Counted from the first letter of the stretch, positions 37,319-46,762 are shown. The stretch: 64,000 nucleotides of DNA from Labrenzia sp. R4_2 (GCF_017743865.1 NZ_JAGHRJ010000001.1:372001-436000); one strand, 5' to 3'. Numbers and translations: made by a program. Notes: a model not told the origin generated them from the letters alone.

Positions 37319-38791
37319 CTAGTCCCGCCGTTGAACAGTGAGACCCAGAAATCTCTGTGTTTCCGACATCAAGATAGAATGAAACGGGTTCCACCGCATG
37401 CGCAGCATGTCACCGGCTGGAATTTCCGAAATCCCGCGTTCTCCGCGCAGCGCAAGTGCTCCCAATTGAAGCCTGGAAATCTCCGGCTGCGGGATTATTC
37501 CGTAGAGCGGGTCTTCCGCGGAGAACGGTAGCGAGATGTGCGCAAGGGAGAAAACGCCCGGTGGCCAGGAGAGGTCAAGGCGTTGTACAGCCGGTTCATT
37601 GGTGCCGGGAACATAAGTGTTCAAGACTGTCTTTCGGTCCGATGGCGTTTCATTGGTAATAACGCGCAAGGTGTAGGTGCGGGCTGTGTCAGTCACAAGC
37701 GGGTCCAGAAAATCTGCCGCATCATCGGAGAGCAACGGACGTCTTGTGAGAAACTGATTTGTGTCGAACAAAAACAGTTCCGATCCGTTTTCAGGCAGCT
37801 TGGCATAGAGATTTGAAATCATATCCCGGGTGATCACCGTCGCATCGACTGCGGATGAAAAGCCAAGGATTGGTGGCAGTGCGGCAACCGATCCATCCGC
37901 GGTGGCCGTGTCCATGCGCGATCGGATTTCCATCGTCAGCTGGTGGGTGACATAGCCGGCATTGATGGCAAAGGACGTGTATTTGTATGGATCGTATTCC
38001 GGTCCGAGAGAACTCCAGGCAAGACGCTGGACACCCAGAATGTGCCCGAGCTGAATGGCGATTGGCGCGTAGGCCGCAGCCGGTGTGACCCCGATTGCGG
38101 GGGACAAGAGGATAATCCGGTCGATCTTTGCAAGAGACGGGTCCTCCAACTGCCGGAGTGCGTGCACGACCGAAAGGGCGCCGCCATTGGAGTAGCCAAT
38201 GGCAAAAAGCGGTTTGTCCGGTTGCATCGCCTTCAAATGCTTGGCAGCGAGCGCGGTCGCGGAAATCATGTCCTCAGCTTTGGTTTCCAGTAGACCGGCC
38301 GGGGCCGTGCCATGTCCCGGCAGACGCAGTCCGAGCACGTTGGCTCCGGCTTCGTGCAAGGATTGTCCTACCTCTTGCAGGCTGTAGGGGGAATCCGACA
38401 TTCCGTGGAGCAAGAGGACGGAGGCAGTGGGGCTTTCGGTTTCAAATAGAAACGACCGGTTCCAATTCCGCGGCCAGGTCAGCGGATTTGAAACGCTGTC
38501 AGGCTGGAAACGATTGACTTCATCCTTGGGGCCGAAACTGAGTTTGGAGATCAACTCGTCCTGGAGTTCGGCAAACAGCCGGTCCTCCATGGCAAGGTAG
38601 TCGGTAAAGGAGCTGACGGGGCTGTCTGCCGTATAATCCTCGTCGAGGTGGACCGTGTGCCAGGGCTCCAGATCCGACAGGCTGTTCAAATAGAAGACAG
38701 CAACAGCGATGATCGCGACGATGCCGCCAAGAACCGTGAACCCGGCAATTTTGAGGGCGCGTATCAGAGGGCGGTGGACAAACTTCAACAT
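37319..38791 (-). CDS. Membrane-anchored alpha/beta hydrolase
   Basis: The 490-residue protein has a membrane anchor at 12-37 (ALKIAGFTVLGGIVAIIAVAVF), then an alpha/beta hydrolase domain. The oxyanion strand is SVLLLHGMSDSPYSL, the lid region LRLPGHGTAP, and the nucleophile Ser lies in AIGYSNGGALS. Candidates for the acid and His are in the C-terminal third (DTNQFLTRR; NPFHSIL). It resembles a serine lipase or esterase facing the periplasm. The ATG at 38791 has GAGG five bases upstream. It is convergent with paralogue B, with a 12-base gap. Confidence 0.85.
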   Translation of the reverse strand: MLKFVHRPLIRALKIAGFTVLGGIVAIIAVAVFYLNSLSDLEPWHTVHLDEDYTADSPVSSFTDYLAMEDRLFAELQDELISKLSFGPKDEVNRFQPDSVSNPLTWPRNWNRSFLFETESPTASVLLLHGMSDSPYSLQEVGQSLHEAGANVLGLRLPGHGTAPAGLLETKAEDMISATALAAKHLKAMQPDKPLFAIGYSNGGALSVVHALRQLEDPSLAKIDRIILLSPAIGVTPAAAYAPIAIQLGHILGVQRLAWSSLGPEYDPYKYTSFAINAGYVTHQLTMEIRSRMDTATADGSVAALPPILGFSSAVDATVITRDMISNLYAKLPENGSELFLFDTNQFLTRRPLLSDDAADFLDPLVTDTARTYTLRVITNETPSDRKTVLNTYVPGTNEPAVQRLDLSWPPGVFSLAHISLPFSAEDPLYGIIPQPEISRLQLGALALRGERGISEIPAGDMLRMRWNPFHSILMSETQRFLGLTVQRRD

Positions 38792-38991
38792 TTCTACCTC
38801 AACAACCTGACGCAACCGACCCAAGCTGTTGGGCCACCGTTTTGGGCCCGACCTACGCCGATTCCGTTCAGAACCATCTGAAGGGGACGGCTCTAGGCTG
38901 TCAAATATCCGCGGTGTTCGGTTTGCCCATGAAGGCCTCGACGGTCCGGCCAATTCAGACTAAACAAGCCGGAGCAAACATTGGGGATATC

Positions 38992-40170
38992 ATGAAGTCG
39001 ACCAATCCGGTTTTCACCGGCATTCAGACCACTGTTTTTGAAACCATGTCGCGCCTTGCGATGGCGCATGGGGCTGTCAATCTCGGTCAAGGGTTTCCAG
39101 ATGTCGACGGACCTGAAGACATTCGGGAGACCGCCGCCAAAGCCTTGATGGATGGGCCGAACCAATACCCGCCCATGCTCGGGCTGCCGGAGTTGCGGCA
39201 GGCGGTCGCCGATGCCAACAACCGATTTTATGGCCTCGAGATCGATCCACAGACCGAAGTGCTTGTGACATCAGGGGCAACCGAGGCCCTGTCAGATGCG
39301 ATCATGTCGCTTGTCTCTCCGGGGGACGAGGTGGTTTTGATCGAACCACTTTATGATTGTTATCTTCCGCTGGTGGAACGCGCAGGTGGCATCGCGGTTC
39401 GTGTCCGTGTGACCCCTCCGCACTGGCATCTGGATGAAGACGCTCTGAAAGCTGCGTTCTCGGACAAGACCAAAGCCGTTTTGATCAACAACCCGATGAA
39501 CCCGACTGCCAAGGTTTTCTCAGACGCCGAGCTTGGTCTGATCGCAGACCTCTGCAAACAGCATGATGCCTATGCAATCTGCGATGAAGTTTACGAGCAT
39601 CTGGTGTTTGACGGCCATAAGCACCGGCCATTGATGACGTTTGACGGCATGCGCGAGCGGACGATCCGGATCGGCTCGGCGGGCAAGACATTCTCTTTGA
39701 CAGGATGGAAAGTCGGCTACATCACCGGCCCGGCGTCTATGCTGGATCCGATCGCGAAAGCCCACCAATGGACCACGTTCACCACTCCGCCGAACCTGCA
39801 AAAGGCCGTGGCCTATGGGATCGGCAAGGATGACAGCTACTATCAAGGACTTGCAGATGATTTGAGCGCAAAGCGGGACCGCATGGCAAAAGGCCTCTCC
39901 GCGCTGGGCTTCGAGGTGCTTCCCTGTGCGGCGACCTACTTCCTGACCTGCGGGATCACAGGGACCGGGTTGGGTGACAATGATGTCGAAGCCTGTGAGA
40001 TCCTGGTGAAAGAGGCTGGTGTTGCTGCAGTTCCTGTGTCGGCGTTTTATGGCTCGGACGCGCCGACCGGCTTCATCCGTTTTTGCTTCTGCAAACAGGA
40101 CACGGTGATTGACGAGGCCCTGGAACGCCTATCGCGCTTTTTGACTGCGGCGCGCGCCGAATCCGCATAA
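38992..40170 (+). CDS. PLP-dependent class I/II aminotransferase (methionine/kynurenine aminotransferase type)
   Basis: The 392-residue fold type I enzyme has VNLGQGFPDVDGPEDI near the start, NQYPPMLGLPELRQAVA, LINNPMNPTAKVFSDAEL, CDEVYEHLVFDG and the PLP Lys in IGSAGKTFSLTGWKVGY. The opening motif and 390-residue length match the YbdL/kynurenine aminotransferase subgroup acting on methionine, glutamine or aromatic amino acids. The ATG at 38992 follows GGGGAT; earlier ATGs would add non-conserved residues. The asparaginase gene follows 38 bases later, so the two may form an amino-acid catabolic unit. Confidence 0.92.
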   Translation: MKSTNPVFTGIQTTVFETMSRLAMAHGAVNLGQGFPDVDGPEDIRETAAKALMDGPNQYPPMLGLPELRQAVADANNRFYGLEIDPQTEVLVTSGATEALSDAIMSLVSPGDEVVLIEPLYDCYLPLVERAGGIAVRVRVTPPHWHLDEDALKAAFSDKTKAVLINNPMNPTAKVFSDAELGLIADLCKQHDAYAICDEVYEHLVFDGHKHRPLMTFDGMRERTIRIGSAGKTFSLTGWKVGYITGPASMLDPIAKAHQWTTFTTPPNLQKAVAYGIGKDDSYYQGLADDLSAKRDRMAKGLSALGFEVLPCAATYFLTCGITGTGLGDNDVEACEILVKEAGVAAVPVSAFYGSDAPTGFIRFCFCKQDTVIDEALERLSRFLTAARAESA

Positions 40171-40208
40171 AATCTCAATCAATTCAGACCGAGCGAAACG
40201 AGACCTTG

Positions 40209-41243
40209 ATGACCAATCCTGCCCTTGTGGACGTGACCCGCGGCCAGCTGACTGAAAGCCTGCATCGCGGCAGCGTCGCGGTTGTTGATGCCGATGGTAA
40301 GTTGGTGTGCGGTGTTGGTGATTTCGAGGCTCGCGTCTTTCCGCGCTCTGCAATCAAGGCTCTGCAAGCCATCCCGCTTGTGGAATCCGGTGCCGCCGAG
40401 GCGTTGGATCTCAGCGACGCAGAACTGTCGCTTGCCTGCGCCTCGCATAATGGCGAGGAGGTTCACGCCAATTCCGCGCGTGTCATGTTGATGAAGGCGG
40501 GTCTCAACGAGGATGATCTGGAATGTGGGCCTCAGTGGCCAAAGCGGATGGAGGACGCCGCAAAACTCATTCTGGCCGATGAAACACCCTGCGGGCTGCA
40601 CAACAATTGCTCGGGAAAACATGCCGGTTTTCTTGGCCTTGCCAAGGTCATGGGCGTTGAAACGAAAGGGTACGTTGAGCCGTCCCACCCGGTGCAACGC
40701 GAAATCCGGAACGTGATGGAGCAAATGACCGGCGATGTTGTTTCGGAAGACGTTTGCGGCACCGACGGATGCTCGATCCCGACCTACGCGTCACCGCTGA
40801 ACAGCTTTGCCCGCGCATTTGCGGCCTTCGGAACGGGCGAGGGGCTGGAGCCGCTCCGCCAGGACGCAGCGCAACGCATTTTCGACGCCTGTATCAATGA
40901 GCCCTACATGGTCGCTGGTGCGGATCGCTTCTGCACCAAGGTCATGGAAGGCTTCCGCGGACGTGTCTTTGTTAAGACCGGTGCGGAAGGCGTTTTCTGC
41001 GCTTCGATCCCCGAGCTTGGATATGGTGTTGCCTTGAAGTGCGACGACGGCGCGACACGGGCCGCCGAAGTCATGATGGCAACAGTGCTCGAAGTGATGC
41101 TGGAGCTGAATGAAGCCGAGGCAAAGCTCCTGGATAGTCTGGTCAACCCGCCGGTCCTGACACGCCGGGGTGCGGAGGCAGGTGTTATCCGGCCGCGCAG
41201 CGAATTCCTTCAGATGCTCAAAGAGGCTTTGCCGGCCAACTGA
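40209..41243 (+). CDS. Asparaginase, rhizobial (ReAV-like) class
   Basis: The 344-residue protein belongs to the asparaginase_II family seen in Rhizobium etli, unrelated to E. coli AnsA/AnsB. Motifs are RSAIKALQAIPLVESG (Ser/Lys pairs of the active site), ACASHNGE, HNNCSGKHAGFL and CGTDGCSIPTYA; the Cys and Lys residues of the last two form the zinc site in ReAV. It hydrolyses asparagine to aspartate and ammonia. ATG at 40209 is used. It lies 38 bases after the aminotransferase gene. Confidence 0.92.
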   Translation: MTNPALVDVTRGQLTESLHRGSVAVVDADGKLVCGVGDFEARVFPRSAIKALQAIPLVESGAAEALDLSDAELSLACASHNGEEVHANSARVMLMKAGLNEDDLECGPQWPKRMEDAAKLILADETPCGLHNNCSGKHAGFLGLAKVMGVETKGYVEPSHPVQREIRNVMEQMTGDVVSEDVCGTDGCSIPTYASPLNSFARAFAAFGTGEGLEPLRQDAAQRIFDACINEPYMVAGADRFCTKVMEGFRGRVFVKTGAEGVFCASIPELGYGVALKCDDGATRAAEVMMATVLEVMLELNEAEAKLLDSLVNPPVLTRRGAEAGVIRPRSEFLQMLKEALPAN

Positions 41244-41260
41244 CGCGGCAGTGCACGGCC

Positions 41261-41710
41261 CTAGACTGGTCTGTTCATCCGGACCTTGTTGCCAGAGCGT
41301 CCGGTCTCTAACCAGCCGAGATGCGCGTAAAGTGCGACGTTTTCCGGCATTCCGACATGCGTTGCGAGCTGGATTTCTATCGCGCCCATGTCCCGAGCGC
41401 AGGTTTCGATCACCTCTATGAGTTTTCGTCCGGCACCGCGTCCACTGTATTCCGGGTCGACTGCGATGTTGACGAGCTGAGCCGTCTCGCCATCAACTGC
41501 CAAGACCGCACATCCGATGATGTTTTCGTCGGTTTCAGCCACATAAACGACGTTGTCTGTGATCTCGGATTCTAACCCTGCGGAAACATCGGGCAGGTCG
41601 CTGAGCCTTGCCTTTACCGGTGCATAGGCGCGATCGATGCACTGTTTCAGCGCATTCACGTCTTGCAAATTTGCTCTGCGAATGGCTGGGTCTTTGTTTG
41701 TTATTGTCAT
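41261..41710 (-). CDS. GNAT-family N-acetyltransferase
   Basis: The 149-residue protein starts MTITNKDPAIRRANLQDV and contains the acetyl-CoA motif AQLVNIAVDPEYSGRGAGRKLIEVIE plus NVALYAHLGWLETG. The start at 41710 is 12 bases from the divergent DDAH start, so both promoters overlap the neighbouring genes. The acceptor is unknown. Confidence 0.92.
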   Translation of the reverse strand: MTITNKDPAIRRANLQDVNALKQCIDRAYAPVKARLSDLPDVSAGLESEITDNVVYVAETDENIIGCAVLAVDGETAQLVNIAVDPEYSGRGAGRKLIEVIETCARDMGAIEIQLATHVGMPENVALYAHLGWLETGRSGNKVRMNRPV

Positions 41711-41722
41711 TGGAGTTCCAAA

Positions 41723-42529
41723 ATGGTGGCGCGCGCCGGTCTGTCCTATCGTTTCACTCATGCTATCACCCGCAAGCCGGCAGACAGTGTCGCGAACGGG
41801 TTGCGGGCTGTGGACACAGGTGATCCCAGCGGTGACGCGTTTCGCGCAGAACATGAGCTTTACGTCAAGGCATTGCAAGATGCCGGGCTGACCGTCGACG
41901 TATTGCCTCAATTGGAAGCCTATCCGGACAGTTGTTTTGTTGAGGATCCCGCCTTCTGCCTTCCTGAAGGTGCGATCCAATTGCGCCCGGGTACGGTCAG
42001 CCGTGAGGGTGAAGGCAAGGAAATTCGGGCAGCGCTCGATGCACGTTTCGACAAGGTCGTTGAATTGCCGGGTAGCGGCTACGTTGATGGCGGCGACATC
42101 CTGATGCTGGACGATGTGATCCTGATCGGCCTTTCTGCTCGCACCAACCGGGAAGGTGCAGACGCGTTCGCACAACTCCTCAAAGAGTGGGGTTATAACG
42201 CAGAGGTCTGCGAAACGCCGGAAGGTGTACTCCACTTTAAGACTGCCTGCTCGACCCTTGGTGAGGGCGTCATTCTGGCGACTGAAGTGATGGCGAAAAG
42301 TGGGTTCTTCGGCGAGCGGAAAGTCGTCGTTGTGCCGGACGGGGAAGACTATGCGGCCAACGTGATCCGTGTGAACGACGTTGTTTTGGTGCCGGAAGGC
42401 TACCCCAAAACCCTTGCAGCCATCGAAGCCGCTGGTTTCAAGACGGTTGTTCTTCCAACGCACGAGGCGCGCAAAGTGGATGGTGGGTTGTCCTGCTTGT
42501 CCTTGCGATTCGCCAGCAAAGCAGCCTAA
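41723..42529 (+). CDS. ddaH: Dimethylarginine dimethylaminohydrolase
   Basis: This amidinotransferase-fold enzyme hydrolyses methylated arginines to citrulline and amines. The catalytic triad is visible: Cys258 (GGLSCLSLR), His171 (GVLHFKTACSTLG), and acidic Glu74/Asp75 (CFVEDPAFCLP). The 268-residue length matches bacterial DDAH. GGAG precedes the ATG at 41723 by eight bases. It diverges from the GNAT gene. An arginine-deiminase-type alternative is less likely because of its short length. Confidence 0.92.
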   Translation: MVARAGLSYRFTHAITRKPADSVANGLRAVDTGDPSGDAFRAEHELYVKALQDAGLTVDVLPQLEAYPDSCFVEDPAFCLPEGAIQLRPGTVSREGEGKEIRAALDARFDKVVELPGSGYVDGGDILMLDDVILIGLSARTNREGADAFAQLLKEWGYNAEVCETPEGVLHFKTACSTLGEGVILATEVMAKSGFFGERKVVVVPDGEDYAANVIRVNDVVLVPEGYPKTLAAIEAAGFKTVVLPTHEARKVDGGLSCLSLRFASKAA

Positions 42530-42555
42530 CGCTGGATTACTGTCATATGTAACAA

Positions 42556-42589
42556 GGCGCAGATCCTGCTGCTCAGGGTCTGCCGCTTT
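42556..42589 (+). terminator. Probable terminator after DDAH gene
   Basis: GGCGCAGATCCTG and CAGGGTCTGCCGC pair over 13 positions (one mismatch and G-U pairs) with a CTGCT loop, followed by TTT. Confidence 0.55.
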
Positions 42590-42753
42590 GGAGAAACCGG
42601 TGTTTAGATCAATCGGGGCCCGGGTTTTCCGATTGACTGTGAAATACGTGATTTTGCGTATGGAAAGGTTTTGGCATTCGAAAATACTGAAAGGTATTCG
42701 GGATTACGTCAGGTGGGGACCGGTGGGGGTCTTTGTCCCGGGGAGACATATGC

Positions 42754-44286
42754 GTGCCGACCTTTTGGTTTCGGATCAGTGAAATAGCCTTGGTGGCAGG
42801 GCTTTATGTCCTGACTGCTCGGTTGGGGCAGACGCTTGCTATTCCTCCAGGCAATGTTACACCGGTCTGGATGCCATCCGGTTTGATGCTCACCTGGGCA
42901 CTTCTGCGCGGGCCGCACATCTGGCCGGGTGTGATCTTGGGTGCATTCTTGGGCAACGTCTGGGCTTATGCTGATTTTTCATCGTTTGGTTCGGCTGTTC
43001 AGGTGCTCCTCGCTGGCATCTCAAATGGCATTGGCGATGTATTGGCATCGGTCGGATGCAGCATCGTGTTGCATCGCTATTTCCGCCCCTTTCGAATGTT
43101 CCAGAGTGTCTCTTCTGCGTCCGCCTTTTTGGTGATTGGTGTTGCAGGCGGTGCGGCAGTCAGTGCCCTTATTGGCGTGTCGGGGCTGTTGGCAGCCGGT
43201 CTTATTGATGCGCAAAACTATGGCAATACATTTGCGACCTGGTTCACCGGCGATGCGATTGGTGTCTTGGCAATCACACCGTTTGCGCTTGCTGTTTATC
43301 TGTCTGACAAGACAGAACGCGTGTTGCCGGGTTTCGAGACAGTCGCCAACTTCCTCTTGATCACGTCCGCAATCTACATCGCGTTTTGGAGTGATGTCGG
43401 CGGACTGATGCAGAGTTTCGAACTCGCGGTCTTGTCGGTCTTGCTCATGTGGGCCTCTTTGCGCCTCAGCCGGATCTATATCTCGTTTGCATTGTTGTTC
43501 TTGATTGGTGGCATCATTGTCCCTACCGCGCTGGGCCAAGGGCCTTTGCAGGGGATCGACAGGAACACCACCCTGATCAACACGCAGCTTCTGCTGGGAG
43601 TGATTGGCGTCCTGGTCCTGACCCTTCATGCAACGCGCGAACAGGTTCGCCAGCAGGTCCGGCATCTGGAACATGTCAAAGATACGCTCGACCAAAAGGT
43701 CCGTGAGCGGACTGCCGAATTGGAAGAGGCCAAGAGGAAAGCCGAAGAACTGGCGTCGACGGACGCTTTGACGGGTGCTCCGAACCGGCGCGTTTTCTTG
43801 AAACGTGGAAACGAGGAACTGAATCGCGCCATTCGCGGCGGCGAGGATGCCTGCGTGATCATGTTCGATCTGGATCACTTCAAGGAAGTGAACGACACCT
43901 ATGGGCACCAAATTGGAGATCGGATCCTAAAGGATTGTGCTGCGGTGACGATGGGCTTCGTTCGCAACTATGATCTGTTTGGTCGGATTGGTGGGGAAGA
44001 GTTTGCAGTACTCTTGCCCAATACCACCGTATCAGGCGGCCAGAATGTTGCAGAGAAACTGCGTCAGGCCTTTTTGGAAAGGTCGGTGTCCAGTCACAAA
44101 CTCAACTACACAGCAAGTTTCGGGATCAGTCCGGTTTTGGAAAAAGACCGGGCACTATCGATGGTTCTGCGCCGGGCCGATCTGGCTATGTACCGCGCAA
44201 AGGCAAACGGACGAAATTGTGTGGTGGTGTATGAGCCGTCACTGGAGGATAAAACCACGGGTGAAGGCTCTCCAACCCCTGCGTGA
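42754..44286 (+). CDS. MASE1-GGDEF diguanylate cyclase
   Basis: The 510-residue inner-membrane enzyme makes cyclic di-GMP. Residues 1-300 are a MASE1 sensor with eight or so helices (ARLGQTLAIPPGNVTPVWMPSGLML; FATWFTGDAIGVLAITPFAL). A coiled coil (REQVRQQVRHLEHVKDTLDQKVRERTAEL-type, residues 300-340) leads to a GGDEF domain with DALTGAPNRR, FDLDHFKEVNDTYGH and active-site GGEEF. An inhibitory RxxD site (RNYD) lies five residues before it. The GTG at 42754 follows CGGGGAG; an ATG at 42749 is out of frame and opens only a 10-codon frame. Confidence 0.92.
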   Translation: MPTFWFRISEIALVAGLYVLTARLGQTLAIPPGNVTPVWMPSGLMLTWALLRGPHIWPGVILGAFLGNVWAYADFSSFGSAVQVLLAGISNGIGDVLASVGCSIVLHRYFRPFRMFQSVSSASAFLVIGVAGGAAVSALIGVSGLLAAGLIDAQNYGNTFATWFTGDAIGVLAITPFALAVYLSDKTERVLPGFETVANFLLITSAIYIAFWSDVGGLMQSFELAVLSVLLMWASLRLSRIYISFALLFLIGGIIVPTALGQGPLQGIDRNTTLINTQLLLGVIGVLVLTLHATREQVRQQVRHLEHVKDTLDQKVRERTAELEEAKRKAEELASTDALTGAPNRRVFLKRGNEELNRAIRGGEDACVIMFDLDHFKEVNDTYGHQIGDRILKDCAAVTMGFVRNYDLFGRIGGEEFAVLLPNTTVSGGQNVAEKLRQAFLERSVSSHKLNYTASFGISPVLEKDRALSMVLRRADLAMYRAKANGRNCVVVYEPSLEDKTTGEGSPTPA

Positions 44287-44307
44287 AACTCGCCTTTATG
44301 CCCTCAC

Positions 44308-45696
44308 TCAACTCCAGATCTGATTGCTGTGCACCGTCAAATTGGAGAATTCGGACGTGCCGTTGAGTTCACCCGTCGCCCGCTCAAGCCAGCGGAACCC
44401 ATTGATGGAGCCTTGCTTGGCGCCCTGAACGATGTTGTTCGTAATGACCGCAGGCCCGACGCCGTCGGCAACGCTTACTGCAATCCCGATGTTGCAGTCC
44501 CGCAAGACGTTCTGTGATGCAATGATATTGCGCATATACGGGCCCCAGCCGAGCAGCATGCCGTATTTCGGAACGCCCTCAATGACGTTGCCGGTTATCG
44601 TCGTATCGGCTTCGGCGGCAATCCCGATCCCAAACCCGGCGACATCGGGCGGATAAGGGCCTGTGTCCTTAATGTTCCGGATAAGGTTTCCGGAGCAAAC
44701 AGCGAGCCTCCCGTCGTCAGCGAAATTGGCAATGGATATTCCAATGGTGCCGCCGTCCGCGATGTTGTTGGCGATCACCGCACCCTGGAAACCAAATTCG
44801 CTGTAAATGGCGGTCTCACCAGACCGCAAACAGGAGTTCCCGATGATCTGGATGTTGGATCCGGTATTGGAGCGGATCGCGGAAAAGGCACAGTCGGCGA
44901 CCCTGTTATTGGAGACAACAACACCGGCCGCCCGAAACACGTTAATGCCATTGCCGAACTGACCGGTGCCGCCATAGCGTGCACTGATCCGTTCAACCCG
45001 GTTACCGGAGACGATCGTACCGTCTTCACCGTCCTGCCAGCGATGGATCCATATACCGCCATTGGCGCAGTCCGTTACGGTGTTGCCGATGATGGAGAGG
45101 CCGGTAGCCTCATTAGAGCGGATACCGGCTTCGGCAGCCCCAGATATCCGGGAATTCTCGATCCGGCCGGAGCACCGGTCGAGCAGGAGCCCGGATTTGG
45201 TTGACCCGGCGACTTCGCATTCGTCGATCGCCAGATTGCGGACGCCAATGAAATGCAGGAGACCGTCCGTGAAGTCGCCAATGGAGCGGTTCGCTCCATC
45301 AAACGTAATTCCGGTAAGGCCGATGTTGCTGACCCCTTCTGCCCGGATGAGCTGGCCGCCGCCGCCCTGGTAAACAAGGCGCGTCCGGCCCGGAACACCG
45401 ACAATCAATGTGCCGGACGGCAGACGTAAGTTTGCCACTGGATAGGTGCCCGCGGGCAGAAACAGGGCCCGGCCGCGTTCGACTGCCCGGTTGACGGCAT
45501 TTTGAAACTGCGCGGTCTGGTCATTCGTGGCGTTGGGGATCAAACCAAGATCAGCGGAATCGATCGAGCCGCGCAGATCCGCAACATCCATTGAAGCTCC
45601 AGCAGCTGTGCCGGAAAGACACAAAGCTGTCCCAGCAAGGAACGCCCGACGGCTGGTCAGGGCAGGCTTAGGGCATATTCTGGCGTCTTTTGGCAC
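44308..45696 (-). CDS. Tat-exported right-handed beta-helix repeat protein (TIGR03808-like)
   Basis: The 462-residue protein starts at GTG with GGAG seven bases upstream. A twin-arginine signal (TSRRAFLAGTALCLSG) leads to a region like pectate-lyase superfamily starts (TNDQTAQFQNAVNRAVERGRALFLPAGTYPV). About twelve beta-helix coils with NTV, NRV, NNI and NVI turns follow. It matches the alphaproteobacterial twin-arginine-translocated uncharacterised repeat family. A polysaccharide-binding or lyase role is plausible, but no catalytic residues can be named. It is convergent with the diguanylate cyclase gene (21-base gap). Confidence 0.88.
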   Translation of the reverse strand: MPKDARICPKPALTSRRAFLAGTALCLSGTAAGASMDVADLRGSIDSADLGLIPNATNDQTAQFQNAVNRAVERGRALFLPAGTYPVANLRLPSGTLIVGVPGRTRLVYQGGGGQLIRAEGVSNIGLTGITFDGANRSIGDFTDGLLHFIGVRNLAIDECEVAGSTKSGLLLDRCSGRIENSRISGAAEAGIRSNEATGLSIIGNTVTDCANGGIWIHRWQDGEDGTIVSGNRVERISARYGGTGQFGNGINVFRAAGVVVSNNRVADCAFSAIRSNTGSNIQIIGNSCLRSGETAIYSEFGFQGAVIANNIADGGTIGISIANFADDGRLAVCSGNLIRNIKDTGPYPPDVAGFGIGIAAEADTTITGNVIEGVPKYGMLLGWGPYMRNIIASQNVLRDCNIGIAVSVADGVGPAVITNNIVQGAKQGSINGFRWLERATGELNGTSEFSNLTVHSNQIWS

Positions 45697-45835
45697 GGAT
45701 CAGCTCCAAAACGGAAAATCGAGTTGTTTTGGAGTTCAAAAGAGCAAGCAGTGTGCCGAATGCGTGATGTTCCTGATTTTGACGCACTTTGTGCGGTTTG
45801 ATATTCTTTGCCGGCTATGGGTGGAGGATCCGATA

Positions 45836-46123
45836 ATGATTACCATTCAGGACTGTATCGGCATGTCCGATCTGGACGAGGCTGAAATCCTTGTGCTTGC
45901 CGAACACGAACATATCAGCGAAATCGCGGCGGCAGCACTGGGTGCTTATCTTCTACATCAACCAAAGGGCGCGGATAAGATTGTGCGCATGATTGAGGAT
46001 GACATTCGTGACGCCCTTGATCGTGGGGACAAGGCCCATGCGAAGGAACTGTTCATGGCGCTTCGGCATTTTCTCCATGAGCACGCGGGAGAACTGAGCC
46101 GTAGGACAACTGCCTTGAGCTAA
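45836..46123 (+). CDS. Small acidic helical protein of unknown function
   Basis: The 95-residue protein is unrecognised. It is mostly helical and acidic (MSDLDEAEILVLAEHEHISEIAAAALGAYLL), with a His-rich end (ALRHFLHEHAGEL). No signal peptide or membrane helix is seen. GGAGG lies eight bases before the ATG, supporting expression. It diverges from the beta-helix gene across 139 bases. Confidence 0.75.
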   Translation: MITIQDCIGMSDLDEAEILVLAEHEHISEIAAAALGAYLLHQPKGADKIVRMIEDDIRDALDRGDKAHAKELFMALRHFLHEHAGELSRRTTALS

Positions 46124-46162
46124 ACAGGCTGATTGGCCGGCCGGGAAGTGCAGGGACGAGAA

Positions 46163-46188
46163 AGGCGGAGATGAGGCCATCTCCGCCT
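46163..46188. terminator. Bidirectional terminator between convergent genes
   Basis: AGGCGGAGATG and CATCTCCGCCT form a perfect 11-bp stem with an AGGC loop, between the stops of the 95-residue gene and the YHS gene. The minus-strand side continues with TTTCTC. Confidence 0.8.
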
Positions 46189-46213
46189 GTCGTAAGTTCT
46201 TGCTTTTTAGGTA

Positions 46214-46687
46214 TTACAGCTCGGACGGATCGACGTTTTCGATTTCAGTCCACTTGTCGTCGCCTTTTTCGATGAAGCCGGCCGTATCTTTGTTCCAACG
46301 CTCCTGGATGCTTTCGGACAGGTTCAGATAAAGCTTGCCATCAACGATTTTCCAGAGGTCCGGATCGCCATCTACCTTCACGCCCATCGCGGTGCCGAAG
46401 GCACAGAACCCGCCGTATTGCGGCAGATACTTCTCAGGGTTCTTTTCAAAAAGGTCTTTGTTTTCTTCAGAGGTAAACCGGTAGGTCGCACCGTTGTGGA
46501 CCGACGTGATGGAGAAATCGCCATCTTTCGGAGCGCCGTTGGTGAAATAGGACACTGGGTCAACGCCGCGCAGGGCCAGGCCGGTGACGGTTGCGTTGAC
46601 ATCAACACCTGCAGCGAAGGCGCTGGATACGAGAGTGCCGGCAACAACAGCAGCAGCAACGGTGCCGCGGATCAGATTAGCAAACAT
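46214..46687 (-). CDS. Exported YHS-domain protein
   Basis: The 157-residue protein has a signal peptide ending SSAFA and a YHS domain (LRGVDPVSYFTNGAPKDG to YRFTSEENKDLFEKNPEKYLPQYGGFCAFG). YHS domains are linked to metal-handling enzymes and transporters; the conserved Cys lies in GGFCAFG. It is probably a periplasmic metal-binding accessory protein. A 16-bp palindrome sits 60 bases upstream, in the intergenic region shared with a divergent TetR gene. Confidence 0.88.
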   Translation of the reverse strand: MFANLIRGTVAAAVVAGTLVSSAFAAGVDVNATVTGLALRGVDPVSYFTNGAPKDGDFSITSVHNGATYRFTSEENKDLFEKNPEKYLPQYGGFCAFGTAMGVKVDGDPDLWKIVDGKLYLNLSESIQERWNKDTAGFIEKGDDKWTEIENVDPSEL

Positions 46688-46746
46688 GTTTTATAAACTC
46701 CAAGGAAAGACAGGGTAATCGGCAAGGGAGTTCGTTTCGAAAATAA

Positions 46747-46762
46747 GGAACCAAATGGTTCC
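46747..46762. promoter_or_regulatory. Palindrome between YHS and TetR genes
   Basis: GGAACCA and TGGTTCC are exact complements separated by AA. The site is 60 bases upstream of the YHS start and 213 bases upstream of the TetR start, so it may be a TetR operator controlling the YHS gene. Confidence 0.5.
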
